Assembly (NCBI GenBank): GCA_022494885.1 | Contig: JAGVSM010002718.1 | Span: 1 to 64,000, forward strand | Source of the DNA: Micrasema longulum | Lineage: Eukaryota; Arthropoda; Insecta; Trichoptera; Brachycentridae | Length of the DNA: 64,000 bases | Direction of reading: 5' to 3' | In this document: in pieces, positions 51,165 through 61,483 of the stretch | Layout: every line of letters begins with the position of its first letter | Position numbering within the stretch: position 1 is the stretch's first letter | The notes under the pieces: generated by a model | What the model was told of the DNA's origin: nothing | What the model saw: only the letters and a program-made list of their open reading frames with translations | The model's database searches: none | Position numbers and translations under genes: made by a program

Positions 51165-53110
51165 AGCGAATGTGGAGGATTCGGAGTTCTAAATCCTTAG
51201 AGTATATACATATACTCTAAGTCTAAATCACACTTTTTTGTGTGTCTTTTATTAACTGGGCGACAAAAATTATTTGATTTTCTAATTCATTTATCTCAAA
51301 TTCTTTCTTGTACTAATTGCTTATTGATCAATTATGTTTATATTTTTTTGTGTTCAAACTGGTCCCTATTATGATATGTAATATTTGTTTAATTGAAATA
51401 ATGTTTCAATTATTATTTTTTTTTTACAATAAATTTCTGTTACATTTCTAGGTTTATATAAAATATTTTAACTTCTGTATTGCTCCCTTATTTATTTTAA
51501 ATTGTCAAAATTCGGGATGTAATTTTGTAATTTTTCTAGTTACTAAGTTTTATTTTCCTATATGTATTTTACTGTAAGTATATATTTTCTGTTAAATAGG
51601 CGCATCAGGTTTTTGGTGGGTTTTTTCTGTTCGTGCCTATTTTAATTTATGTTGGAATTTTGTTAGTTTAGTTATATGTTTATTATTACAATTATCATTT
51701 TATTTCGTGCCTGTACATATATTTTTGTTGCCTATTGTTTGTGTTTATGTTGTTATTTCTTTCGGTTACAATTTTGAAATTCGTTTTACTTGTTTTTGGC
51801 CGGTGTTATTATGTTTTAAGAAAAAAGCCCTAGTAAACTGGAAAAAACCGCGTTGAAAAATACATAAGGTTGTCATCTAGAGTGGGTTCGAACATTTGGA
51901 ATGTGTTATCTTTGCATTTAAAATCGTCACAAAAACAATCTTTTAACGTTCTTCCAGTTTGTTTTCGTAGTTAAATAAAGTATAAAAATGCCATATTATT
52001 TCCTCTACGCAAATTAATTAAGTAATCCACACTTCATTGAATTTAGACGATAATTAATTTCCTGCAGTATAATACATAACATAGATACAGACCTCCATCG
52101 CCGTCTCCACCGTCTTCCCTCCCCGTATCTGGGAAAAGTCACTTAGCTTCGTGATAACATAATAATCCCAGTTTTTTTTTCCCTTTAAGATGGATATTGC
52201 CATTTAAAGGGATCACTTTCTTAAATCACATTTTAGAACGTTGTTCTACTTAGATCAAATCGATGAAGTTCACATTAACCCTATTAATGTTTATTGAACC
52301 CGGTATATATTATATTATGTTCGTTGTTTTGTATTTCCCGTCGCTAAAATATATTATTTTGAATCATCAATATTATGTTTACTCAACTAAAAGTGTTTTT
52401 TTTTTATTAGGGTCTTCTACCAAAACATTATAACATCGGCCAAAAACAAGTTAAACCAATTTACAATAAACATAAGAACAACACAAACAGAAAGGAATAA
52501 CAATATAGATACAAACAATAGACAACAAAAATATAAGTACAAGAATAATATCAAAACATTTATTGTAATAATAAACATATTACTAAACTAACAAAATTTC
52601 AACATAAATTTCAACAAGAAAAACCCGCCAAAACCTGATAGCTCCTATTTAACAGAAAAGGGAAACTTACAGTAAAATATAAGAAGGAAGATAGCATTTA
52701 ATAACTAGAAAAATTACAACAAAATAATCAAAATATTAACAAACATAATCTAATATTAATGATAAATTAAAAATAAACGCCGTGGAGTAAAAACGAAGTT
52801 TACATATTTTATGTAAACCTCAAAAATGTTAGAGAAATTTATTGTAACAAAATAAAGAATTAATTTAAACATAATTATTTCAATGAAACAAATATTACAA
52901 ATCGTAATAGGGAATAGTTTGAACATGAAACAATATAAACAGAATTGATCTATAAACAATTTGTACAAGAAAGAATTTGAGATAAATAATTTGGAAAGGT
53001 TATAAAAAACACAAGTAAAATATCAAACATTTTTTTCCTCACAGTCATTAAAGGACATGTAAAAAAATGTGATTGAGATATCTAATGCCTCCACGTTCGC
53101 AGGCATTGGA
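51165..53110. repeat. Nearly 2-kb imperfect inverted repeat
   Basis: Left arm about 51165-51835 and right arm about 52395-53110 are reverse complements with many small differences. Examples: 'TTTATCTCAAATTCTTTCTT', 'GTAATATTTGTTTAATTGAA', 'TTACTTGTTTTTGGCCGGTG' against the complements of 52965-52985, 52880-52905 and 52425-52450. The centre of about 560 bp is unrelated and has a small inverted pair AAACTGGAA/TTCCAGTTT (51836, 51952). No transposase or recognisable ORF. Confidence 0.75.
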
Positions 53111-53114
53111 GTAA

Positions 53115-54475
53115 ATTTTTTTATGTAATTTGATTCAGTAGTCGGTACCCAATTATCATAAAATATTTTCATTTAGGAACAATTTTACATTAGGAATATT
53201 TACCATTAAAATTGTTAATGTATATAGATATAGGCGCATCAGCAAAGGCTCCTTTAACGAATAATAATAATATAAGAGTGAACAATGAGTCGGTTGTAGC
53301 TTAGTGGGATTGTCGTTTTTTAACTCCGTATCAAAAATCTGTGATTTGCTTCCCGCTTTTCCGAAAGTAAATTTTCCGTTTTAAGCCGAGATAGATATTT
53401 ACCGTTGAATTGATTTAAAAATATATGTTTTTTTAACAAATACGAGTGTGTCATAAAACACAAATCGTTATTTAAAATAATAATAGAACCGTGCAATCAA
53501 ACTATTATATTTTCAAGCATTAAAGTGACATAACATCAGCGACCCAGTTGGCATTTCAGTACATATTGTGTTGGATACTGTACCGTCGGTTTTGTGAAGA
53601 TGTATTTTCTTTATTCGGGTCTACGTCCTGTAATGGCTCCATATATCATGAGAATCGCTCCAGAATTGGAATGCACGTCATCATGCCAGAACGCCTTACC
53701 AAACTGGAACAGTTTTATACGATTTTTTATCATAAAAATAAACCAAAGTGCGTGAAATGATTTGAAGCACATTTTCGCGCAACTATAATAAAACAGGGAA
53801 ATTAATCCCATTATTCTTTAAATTTTTATTTATTCATTTTTGCTTTAAAAAAAAATAAAACTTAAAATTTGTGTCTCCTTACTTTACAATGTAGGTACTT
53901 TTTATTTTTTTTATAAATCAGAATAGTGAAAAAAAAATGTCGGCATAGTTGTACAAAATGTCAAAACCACATTACCCGCTGAAGGTTTGATCTAATTAAT
54001 TCTGTAAAAACATAAATCGTAATTTAAATGAAAACACAACAATTTTGTTTTTAACAATTTAAGAAATATGTGTACCTATTTTGTTGTTCACATTTATTTA
54101 TTCCACATTGATTCGCAATCCGTGACACTACCATTGAACCACAACCCATTAAAAATTTAAAGTTTGTGCGATTTTTTTTTTTTAATGTTAATTGATTGAT
54201 ATTTCTAATTATGTTGATGGAAATAAGGCATGTGAAAGTCAAGGCATTTACGGAGCTGACTTGTTTTTGGCTGATTTTACGGACTTATCTCCTATTTTGT
54301 CATTTACTCAAATAAAATTGTTAAGATTTTTTTTGTTAGCAGAAATAAAAAATATGACGGTTAAGTCATGCCAACCCTGAAATGAAAGCATTATTAATAC
54401 CCATTTCGCAAATGTCGTCCCGATCCACCCGGGCTCAATAAAATTAGGGTGGGTGGATACTTATTTATAATAAAT
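53115..54475. other. Mostly unassigned DNA
   Basis: 53285-53360 ('GAGTCGGTTGTAGCTTAGTG') may be a decayed tRNA-like head. Two short opposing frames at 53548-53811 have no recognised domain. 54224-54290 ('GTCAAGGCATTTACGGAGCT') looks like an element A remnant. Confidence 0.35.
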
Positions 54476-54479
54476 TTAA

Positions 54480-55250
54480 TATTTGAAGCACTAACTTTGT
54501 GGTTGTTCATTAAAATAAAATCAATAAAAACTACATATAAAGTTTATAATTGAAGCACTAACTTTGTGGTTATTCATTATAATAAAATAAATAAAACAAC
54601 TTTGTTTTTAACCACTAATTTTTATTTTTCATTGACCGGTTTCAAAGCAGAAAGTTTCAAAGAAGACAAAACCACTTGATTTATTGGGTCCACGTGTAGT
54701 ATTTAGTGAACATGATAGAAATAAAATAAAAAGGAATCAATTCATTAGTTACGTAAACCTTGACAAAGAAGCTTGTTTGCTTTGAAACCGGTCGGTGAAA
54801 AATAAAAATTTGTGGTAAAAAACAAAGTTGTTTTATTTATTTTATTACAATAAAAACTACTTTGTTTATTAACACTTTTTTAAATATTTTTCCTTCCGAC
54901 CGGTTTCAAAGCTATGCAAGCTTCTCTTTTTTAAAGTATTCTTAACTAATGAATTCTGTCCTATGTATTTTATTTTATCAATATTATGCTGCCTGTGGAG
55001 ATAATAAATCATGCATTTTTGTCTTGTAAGAGTGGGAAGCGTAATGCGGGATGGGTACGATCTTTAAAACAAGACAGGAGTGGACTTAAGAAAATATTTT
55101 TTATTTGGTTATTTATTTTTTATTATGAATCGCTTTTTCAATTTCTTAAATTTCCAACTTGTCTAATTTTAATATTTTATTTTTAACATGAATAACTTTT
55201 CATCCGGTGTATTTATTGAAATTATGATTATTACACAGATGGTTAGCGAA
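54480..55250. mobile_element. Penelope-like terminal repeats and internal remnant
   Basis: Inverted arms 54546-54640 ('GAAGCACTAACTTTGTGGTT', 'AAATAAAACAACTTTG') and 54797-54850 match the 58.05-59.07 kb element. A third, partial repeat follows at 54880-54960. Internal sequence 55060-55250 ('CAAGACAGGAGTGGACTTAA', 'TTGAAATTATGATTATTACA') matches 58340-58475. The coding part is deleted. Confidence 0.7.
54757..54796 (+). ncRNA. Hammerhead-like motif
   Basis: ACC-TTGACAA-A-GAAGC-TTGTTT-GCTTT-GAAA-CCGG-TC-GGT. Stem I is only 3 bp. C3U and G8A changes reduce the match. The palindromic CCGG-UC is intact. Confidence 0.4.
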
Positions 55251-55254
55251 TTCA

Positions 55255-55980
55255 GAAAAATTATCATTTGTTTTATTTATTAAAAGAAAACGGCAGCCAT
55301 TGTAATAAAAAAATTACAATATTTAAAAATAAACCAAAATTAAAAAACAAAATCAAAGGTTCGTGCGTTTATCTGTCAATCAATAATTAAAAAAAATTAA
55401 TAAAATATTATTTTACCATAAAAGTCGATTCATTCGCTTTTTATCGGACTGGGTTGGTAAACGGCCTTACTTCTTGAAAAGCAATTTTCTTCATATTTTC
55501 ATAAGAATTCGCGAAAACAAAATGTGTGGTTTGTCATTTTCGTGGGTGTTGATATAAATGTGTCCTTGGAGGTTTTGCTCAACTTTTCCTCTTTACATAA
55601 TCAGGGTTTAATATTCCGAAAATGTGTTCCGCACTGTTTAAGAATTCCAAATGGTAACACCCCCGCCTTGCCGCCCCTTCACAATAACAATTGTATTGAT
55701 AAGTTGACCTTTAACTTATTTTTCAGAATTCTTTTCAGACTTATGAAAATATACAAATGTGGTTTTGTGACTGAAATGTATTATTACCCAAAACTAGCCA
55801 AAAAGGAAACTTCATTAAAAGAGGTTATAGTATATTTATTCATTGAAATAAACTAAAATAAGTAAACAAATGCGTAGATACCAGTGATTTGTATGAAAAA
55901 CTATATGTAAGTAAAAAACACATTAATACTTAAAGAAGACGAGGATTATAAAACGTAGTAAAAAAATACGCAGGAAAGCA
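55255..55980. other. Unassigned DNA
   Basis: The 110-codon plus frame 55524-55856 has no recognisable domain and is likely chance. Confidence 0.35.
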
Positions 55981-55982
55981 TA

Positions 55983-56012
55983 CCAGGGCCGCGATTATAG
56001 TTTGAATGAAAA
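55983..56012. mobile_element. Element B single end
   Basis: 'ACCAGGGCCGCGATTATAGT' is the family B tip. No opposite end nearby. Confidence 0.45.
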
Positions 56013-56460
56013 CACACCTTTTTTAAAACATAGTTTATTTTTTAAATTATTATATTTTTAAAAACAAATGTGGCGTTTATATTTAGAGATAAGAATTTTC
56101 GACATAATTAATTTATTTTTTTAAACGCATTTTAGTTATTATTTTAATCATTTATAGGCTAAAAGCTTGATGTTACTGCATTAATGTTTTGTAATGTTAA
56201 TGAATAAATTAAATTTTAATATCGCCAGTTGCTTAGTTACCTTCTTTTATTCAATTTTAATTTTTGTTTCGTTAAATTAAATTTAAATTTATTAAATTTA
56301 GTTATTTTTATGATTTTTTAATTTTTGTTAAATATTATTCGTATCACAATTATAAGCTACAAAACAGGTATTTCTGAGCCTATGTAGTGATGTTTGCTAA
56401 AAATATTTTCTTGTAATTGACTCCTTCTTAGTTGAGGACTTGTACAGTTTTACAATATTA
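56013..56460. other. Unassigned AT-rich DNA
   Basis: Very AT-rich with TTAAATTTA-type runs at 56265-56330. No feature recognised. Confidence 0.4.
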
Positions 56461-56466
56461 AATGAG

Positions 56467-56799
56467 AAAGTTCAGTGCTACGGGAAATTGGGTATAAATA
56501 ATGCTTCCTAACACGCGGTAAAAATTAGAGCATTTAATTTTACGGCGAAGTGTCTCGAAAATGTATGAAAAAAATCATAAAAATCGAACTTCTTTTAACT
56601 AAGTCACAAGTTCTTCCGAATCAACCGATGATAGGGTGTTGTGATAGATTTTCGGTTTCCGGTAAGCCAACCCACCAATCAGCAGAACCTGTGTCGTCAC
56701 TGGCGGAGTAATTTCAAAATTATGACTTAAAAAAATATTTTTTTAATTTTGGTTTAGTTTGATATCTATAAACATTTTTTTTTAAAGCACTGAACTTCC
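56467..56799 (+). mobile_element. Element C, copy with both ends
   Basis: Left 'AAAGTTCAGTGCTACGGGAA', right 'AAGCACTGAACTTCCC' are inverted tips of about 12 bp. The interior 'CGCGGTAAAAATTAGAGCAT', 'AATCAACCGATGATAGGGTG', 'TTTCGGTTTCCGGTAAGCCA' matches all other copies. 333 bp, non-coding. Confidence 0.8.
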
Positions 56800-56994
56800 C
56801 TATTCTATTAGTTAACTACTGCGTGATAAGCACTTATTTTTTTGTTTATTGTAAACTATTATTTTTTTGCCAATAAACTTCGTTTTTCGGGACTGAAACT
56901 GAACCGAAAGCTTTAAAAATAGTGTTTACGGGAGTAAAAATCGAAATTTTAGGAATTATTAAAAAAATACATAGTTTGATATTTAATTTGCCTA

Positions 56995-57132
56995 CCATGC
57001 AAGAGATCACGGGTTCGATTCCCAACATATGAAATATTTATTTAAAAATGTGTTTTCACGCTAGAATATTAGTCCCTAGACCAGGACTTGAAGCGTTAAA
57101 CTGATCATCTTGCGTTTATCCAACAAAAATCA
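56995..57132 (+). mobile_element. SINE S2, 5'-truncated copy
   Basis: 'CCATGCAAGAGATCACGGGT', 'TCGATTCCCAACATATGAAA' (box B), 'GTTTTCACGCTAGAATATTA' and 'AAACTGATCATCTTGCGTTT'. The head upstream of the anticodon arm is lost. Confidence 0.75.
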
Positions 57133-57297
57133 TTAATATGCATTATTAATTGCGGGATGGTTTTGATAACAATGAATTGTTTGATAATGATGAATTAATT
57201 TATTAATCTTACTCTTTTAGAGATAACTTTTATATCCGTGCTGTGTTTAAAAAAAAAAGCTCTGCAACGCTAATTCGTCTTGAAAAACTGATTGTGA

Positions 57298-57512
57298 CAG
57301 CCGCCGTGGCGCAGTTGGTTAGACGGCTATCTGTGAAACTGGCGTCGGGGGTTAGATTCCCGCCAGTTGCAAGAAAAAAAAACAAGAAAGATTTTTTTCT
57401 CAATTGGTCTGGGTGTTGTGGTGTATTTTTCATTACCTCCTTCCATATTCCCTCTATCCCACCTGCTGATAAGCCTCAAAATAGAGGCTTAGCGGGTTAT
57501 TCCTTTAAAAAA
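57298..57512 (+). mobile_element. SINE S1, best copy
   Basis: Complete head 'GCCGCCGTGGCGCAGTTGGT', 'TAGACGGCTATCTGTGAAAC', 'GGGGTTAGATTCCCGCCAGT', then the S1 body to 'GCTTAGCGGGTTATTCCTTT' and an A-rich tail. A 109-codon frame runs through it by chance. Confidence 0.85.
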
Positions 57513-57514
57513 AA

Positions 57515-57874
57515 ACTTATTATTAAAAAAAGCCGTATGGGCGTTGATAGATTGGTCAATAAAAAATATTGATTTAATCATTCCACTTGAACATAACAGT
57601 GGATACTTACAGGTAGGGTGTAAGAATACCTACCACCTACCTAGCCTAGCACTCATTATATAGACGTGTTTCCATTAGAAGGTTCGCCCTTACGCCCTCA
57701 CTGGCATCTGGCATCGCCGAGCATTCATTCCGCTTAGTTCTAGAACAATCAATATTTAGCGCTCGGGGCTCGGGTGTCCCATCTAGTTTGCCGTTCCAGT
57801 ACTAACTGCCGCACTGCATTACGTGGACTACCGACACCGACCCTATTATGTGGAGGCTACTTTATACCGCCCCT
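57515..57874. other. Unassigned DNA, moderately GC-rich
   Basis: 57640-57870 has a balanced composition and no copy in the window ('CATCTGGCATCGCCGAGCAT', 'CTGCCGCACTGCATTACGTG'). It could be host sequence. No frame of note. Confidence 0.35.
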
Positions 57875-58037
57875 ACCAGGGCCCGGATTTCAATGGGAAG
57901 TTAACATTTATCTTCAATTTTATCTACAAAGTAAAATTAAGTTTTCTGTATGAAAAGCAAAATATGCATACATTTTTTTTATTTTAAACACGTTCAACTA
58001 TAGGTTACCGATGAAGATACTTCAAATGTTCATGCAA

Positions 58038-58050
58038 TATACTTATTTTC
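58038..58050. repeat. 13-bp target-site duplication, left copy
   Basis: 'TATACTTATTTTC' is exactly repeated at 59069-59081. In element B the motif occurs once. Confidence 0.9.
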
Positions 58051-58159
58051 TAAATATAAAATTTATACTTGAAGCACTAACTTTGTGATTATTCATTATA
58101 ATAAAATAAATAAAACAACTTTGTTTTTAACCACTATTTTTTTTAATATTTTTTTTTTC

Positions 58160-58200
58160 ACCGACCGGTTTCAACGCAAACTAGCTTCTTTGTCAAAGTT
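58160..58200 (-). ncRNA. Hammerhead-like motif, left terminal repeat
   Basis: Minus strand: TTTGACAA-A-GAAGC-loop-GCGTT-GAAA-CCGG-TC-GGTG. The CCGG palindrome is intact. The core is changed at C3 and G8. Confidence 0.4.
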
Positions 58201-58523
58201 TACGTTACTAATGAATTAATTTCTATTTTATTTTTATCATGTTCACTAAATACTACACGTGGACCCAATAAATCAAGTATTTTTTCCTTAAAAGGGTGGT
58301 AATTTGATATCAATATTTTCGAAGCTAGACAGGAGAGGACTAAAATAAATATTGTTTATTTGGTTATTAATTATTTTTTTCTTTAGCTTTTTTAATTTCT
58401 AAGTTGTCTATTTTAATATTTTATTTTCAACATGAAGTACTTTCAATCCAGTGTCTTAATTGAAGTTATGATTATTTTCTATCAAACATTAAACCGGCTT
58501 TCTACACAACTAATAATATATTA

Positions 58524-58745
58524 TTGTTAAAAAATCACATAAACAAAGTCCATAAATATAATAAATCCTGGATATACCAATTAATTTGTAATGATTGCGA
58601 TTCAATCTACATTGGAAAAACTAAAAGAAACTTTAATATTAGAGTAAAAGAACACTTCAGATGCTTAAATAATAATAATTTTTATGAATTCGAAAATCAT
58701 CTGATAGAAAATAATCATAACTTTAATAAAATATTTAAATATTAG
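58524..58745 (+). pseudogene. Penelope GIY-YIG endonuclease fragment
   Basis: A 73-codon open frame with 'KSWIYQLICNDCDSIYIGKT', 'KRNFNIRVKEHFRCLNNNNF', 'YEFENHLIENNHNF'. The features are those of the GIY-YIG nuclease of Penelope-like elements: I-Y-Q-L with CxxC-like Cys (CNDC), YIGKT, catalytic R in FNIRVKEH, and the ENHLI...NH motif. It cuts DNA to prime reverse transcription. The frame stops at 58743 ('FKY'), before the usual end, and the reverse transcriptase is absent. Confidence 0.85.
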
Positions 58746-58981
58746 AAATCTTAGAAAAAACTTAGAAATCTTAGAACTTAAAAAAGCGATTCATAATAAG
58801 AAAAAAAATATTAATACCAAATAAACAATATATCTTTAAGTCCTCTCCTGTCTTGCTTCGAAAACATTGATATCAAATTACCACCCTTGTAAGGAAAAAA
58901 ATACTTGCTTTATTGGGTCCACGTGTAGTATTTAGTGAATATGATAAAAATAAAACAGGAATTAATTCATTCGTTACGTAA

Positions 58982-59021
58982 ACCTTGACGAAAAAGCTTG
59001 TTTGCTTTGAAACCGGGCGGT
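58982..59021 (+). ncRNA. Hammerhead-like motif, right terminal repeat
   Basis: ACC-TTGACGA-A-AAAGC-TTGTTT-GCTTT-GAAA-CCGG-GC-GGT. TGACGA, stem II and GAAA are kept. C3U and U16.1 to G are changes, so cleavage is unlikely. Confidence 0.4.
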
Positions 59022-59068
59022 GGGAAAAAAAATTGTGGTTAAAAACAAAGTTGTTTTATTTATTTCGT

Positions 59069-59081
59069 TATACTTATTTTC
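59069..59081. repeat. 13-bp target-site duplication, right copy
   Basis: Exact repeat of 58038-58050. Confidence 0.9.
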
Positions 59082-59231
59082 GTTCACAAATATCGATTTT
59101 TCTTTATGGGCAGTCGAAGATAACTCTGTTAACGTACCGTTGTAATCGGGGCCCAGCAAGTTGACTTCTGAAGTTTGTTCCTTCTCCTTGGGGTTTATTT
59201 TCTAACAGTTTTTTTATAATCGTATTACGAA

Positions 59232-59860
59232 AAAGACGGTTTGAGTATGTTTAAATGTTTGTAGACATGGCTGGATTTCACTTCCCAGGGAGTTAAGATC
59301 GTAATTTATTCAAAAAGGGAAAACATTTTTGGAAGCCAGTGCATTTTACAGGGCCTATGGTCTGCCATGTCAGGGGTATTTCGTTGAGAGACAGAAGAAC
59401 CAACACATGTATAAGAGCGAGATCGAAAGTCACCGATGTGGTCCACAGGGTTGCCAACCAATAAAACGAAATAAAGCTGGGCTGGTCATATGGCCAGAAC
59501 CACAGACTCTAGATGGACTAAAAAAGTCCTGGAATGGTGACCCAGAACAGGCAAAAGTGTCGGCAGGCCTCGCGCAAGGTGGTCTGATGACATTAGACGG
59601 GTTGCTGGTAGTGGTCGGATGCGGTTGGCTCAGGATAGGGAGACGTGGATACTTGAGAAAAAGGCCCGTGTTCACCATTGGACAAGAGACAGCCGTTGAT
59701 GATGATGACCTGTCATTGGCCGGTTTAAGTGGCGGTAAAAGAGCTGAAACCTATATTGATGCGGGTGAGATTCATCCGTGTTAATGTGGATATTAAAACA
59801 TAGGCGGAATGGTGAATATTACATAACGTGGCCACTTAAACCAGCCCATCAAATATTACG
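59232..59860. mobile_element. Element A interrupted by an RTE/BovB-like insertion
   Basis: 'GTTTGAGTATGTTTAAATGT', 'TTGTAGACATGGCTGGATTT', 'GGAAGCCAGTGCATTTTACA' up to about 59360. Element A resumes at about 59709 with 'GACCTGTCATTGGCCGGTTT', 'AAGTGGC', then 'GCGGAATGGTGAATATTACA'. In other copies these blocks are contiguous (…TACAGGGCTTATGACCTGTC…). Confidence 0.75.
59420..59708 (+). pseudogene. RTE/BovB-like LINE C-terminal end
   Basis: Frame 59478-59699: 'WAGHMARTTDSRWTKKVLEW', stop, 'PRTGKSVGRPRARWSDDIRR', 'VAGSGRMRLAQDRETWILEK', 'KARVHHWTRDSR' and the natural stop. It is nearly full identity to the RTE C-terminal signature. A single TGA interrupts where Arg is usual. The element ends in a short (TGA)n tail (TTGATGATGATGA), as RTE elements do. 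It was inserted into element A. A 151-codon frame in another register (59329-59784) is not the real one. Confidence 0.85.
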
Positions 59861-59864
59861 CGTC

Positions 59865-60235
59865 AACAAACTATTTAAAACAATCTGCAATCCCTAGAAT
59901 AGGCGATCAATATGACAATAGATTTACCGAGGCTTATATTTTTTATGACAATTTATGTAAAATTAAGTAAAAAATAATAGAAATATTGAGGGAAGCGGAT
60001 ATTTAATTAATTTTATTATTAGATACATATTTTTAATTTCTTATCTTTTACATTTGATATATTTAACTTAATTTAAATTATTGTCTTACATGTAAACAAT
60101 TTTTTTGGTGTGTGCATGAGTGTCCTACACATACAAAGAAATTGTATATATTTATGTACATACTGTTTATTTACCCAATAAAATAAAGTAAATAAGGCCA
60201 TTAAATCCTTAGACTTCCATTTTCCACTAACATTT
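59865..60235. other. Unassigned DNA
   Basis: AT-rich, no recognised feature. 60200-60225 ('AAATCCTTAGACTTCCATTT') may be an element A edge. Confidence 0.35.
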
Positions 60236-60240
60236 TTTTT

Positions 60241-60396
60241 CGCCATTGTCTGCAAGTTTGCCTAACATAGAAGAGATTTCGCCATTGTCTGCAAGTTTGC
60301 CTAACATAGAAGAGATTTCGCCATTGTCTGCAAGTTTGCCTAACATAGAAGAGATTTCGCCATTGTCTGCAAGTTTGCCTAACATAGAAGAGATTT
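60241..60396. repeat. Perfect 4 x 39-bp tandem repeat
   Basis: Four units (start 60241, 60280, 60319, 60358), apparently identical, beginning 'CGCCATTGTCTGCAAGTTTG'. The 39-bp period equals 13 codons, so open frames run through on both strands (13-residue repeats SASLPNIEEISPL and GEISSMLGKLADN). Identity implies recent expansion. Confidence 0.95.
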
Positions 60397-60419
60397 CGAA
60401 TTCGATCAACATGGATGAA

Positions 60420-60532
60420 ACGAAAATTTATTTCAAATGGTGTTTTACACTTGAATATTTAATCGTCCCTTGACTGGTACCTGAAACTTAAAAATAATCA
60501 TCTTACTTTCATGTAACAAAAATAGCGTAATA
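60420..60532 (+). mobile_element. SINE S2 body fragment
   Basis: 'AAATGGTGTTTTACACTTGA', 'CCCTTGACTGGTACCTGAAA', 'ATCATCTTACTTTCATGTAA'. It follows the tandem repeat after 'GATTTCGAATTCG'. The head is missing. Confidence 0.6.
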
Positions 60533-60539
60533 AACTAAG

Positions 60540-60845
60540 ACTATTTTCAGGTTACTTGTTATTTGATAAGAATTAAAATGTATAGTGTTTATTTTTAAGC
60601 CATTACATAGGAAAAGTTTCGTCCTGAAAACGATAAGAATTAAATTTATGTATTGATTTTATACAAAGTAATTTAGTTATATTTTTTTAGGTTAAGGTTC
60701 TCGTACAATGTATTAGATATTTATCCAATCCGACCAGTCAATAAATATACGTACTTTGATTTTTTTTTTCATTTAATCAATTTTGTGATTTGCAAGTACT
60801 AGCACTCCTTTATGGCTTTTATACGCAGCTGGTTTAGCAATCTGG
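60540..60845. other. Unassigned DNA
   Basis: AT-rich, no recognised feature. Confidence 0.4.
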
Positions 60846-60849
60846 TTTT

Positions 60850-61110
60850 CGCTTTACATTACATTGCGTCCCATAAAGTGTCTACTTAGTGTCTTGCTAA
60901 CTTCCGGCCGCGGCCGGTGCGGACAGCCCGCCGTATCCGGTACGACCCGCGGGGTTCGGACCTGGACACCCGGACTACCGACGCAGTACCCCACGCGGGA
61001 GATATTCCCGCTGCAGATAATGGCTGATATAGAGGGAAGCAGGTTCACTGAACAGGTTCCAACAGCCGGTGAGATAAGGAAAACGTATGGTTTCCGACGG
61101 CAATAAAATT
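60850..61110. other. GC-rich patch of unknown identity
   Basis: CpG-rich ('TTCCGGCCGCGGCCGGTGCG', 'GGTACGACCCGCGGGGTTCG') with frames on both strands (80 codons plus, 64 codons minus) and no recognised domain. No second copy in the window. Candidate host exon or unclassified element. Confidence 0.3.
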
Positions 61111-61483
61111 GCCTTATTGATTAGCTTGGAAATTTGCGCAGAGTCGTTCTCAATTACCCGAGAAAACACTCAATGTTCGAAAATACGTCTGTTCTTTTTT
61201 TATTTGATGTTAAATAAGTCAGTGGCTCTTAGTGGTACGATTTGAACAAAATAATTTTAATGTTTTGGTGTTTTATAATACGCGACCGAAAGATGAGGCA
61301 AATTTTGGCGTCATCAATTCTCCTTTTTTTATCCGCTAATAATGAATAATGATGTACTTGTCTTTTGTCTCGTCTATCGCAGACTGCGAATGTTACATGC
61401 GAGAGAATTCGTTATTAAAACTTCCCATAAAACAATTAAATTTAACCACAGTCCTCTTTTAAAAGTTTTAGGTGCTAACTAGC

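Larger units (their letters stand above)
58051..59068 (+). mobile_element. Penelope-like element with target-site duplication
   Basis: 1,018 bp between exact 13-bp repeats. Inverted terminal repeats: left 58066-58360 ('GAAGCACTAACTTTGTGATT' to 'GAAGCTAGACAGGAGAGGAC'), right 58835-59062 ('AAGTCCTCTCCTGTCTTGCT' to 'AAAACAAAGTTGTTTTATTT'). Between them lies the GIY-YIG endonuclease end. A 5'-truncated ORF plus inverted and partial terminal repeats is the classic structure of Penelope-like elements, which are reverse-transcribed and integrate with target duplications of roughly 10-15 bp. Confidence 0.85.
57876..59157. mobile_element. Element B interrupted by a Penelope-like element
   Basis: Left end 'CCAGGGCCCGGATTTCAATG', right 'CCGTTGTAATCGGGGCCCAG'. 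B sequence stops at 58050 ('TTCATGCAATATACTTATTT') and resumes at 59069 ('TATACTTATTTTCGTTCACA'). Without the 1,018-bp insertion and one 13-bp repeat, about 250 bp of normal B sequence remains. Confidence 0.85.

Noticed and set aside
51165..53110. LTR retrotransposon
   Set aside because: The two arms are inverted, not direct, and no primer-binding site, gag or pol is present.
55524..55856. 110-codon plus-strand frame as a host gene
   Set aside because: No recognised domain, no splice or promoter context, and hydrophobic low-complexity composition typical of AT-rich chance frames.
57298..57370. tRNA gene at the S1 head
   Set aside because: Same reason: promoter boxes are present but there is no cloverleaf closure, and three copies share a non-tRNA body.
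59329..59784. 151-codon plus-strand frame
   Set aside because: It crosses element A and the RTE insertion in the wrong register. The true RTE frame is 59478-59699.
60227..60473. Repeat-protein ORFs on both strands (SASLPNIEEISPL / GEISSMLGKLADN)
   Set aside because: They result from a 39-bp tandem array whose period is a multiple of three. No start context or second exon supports coding.
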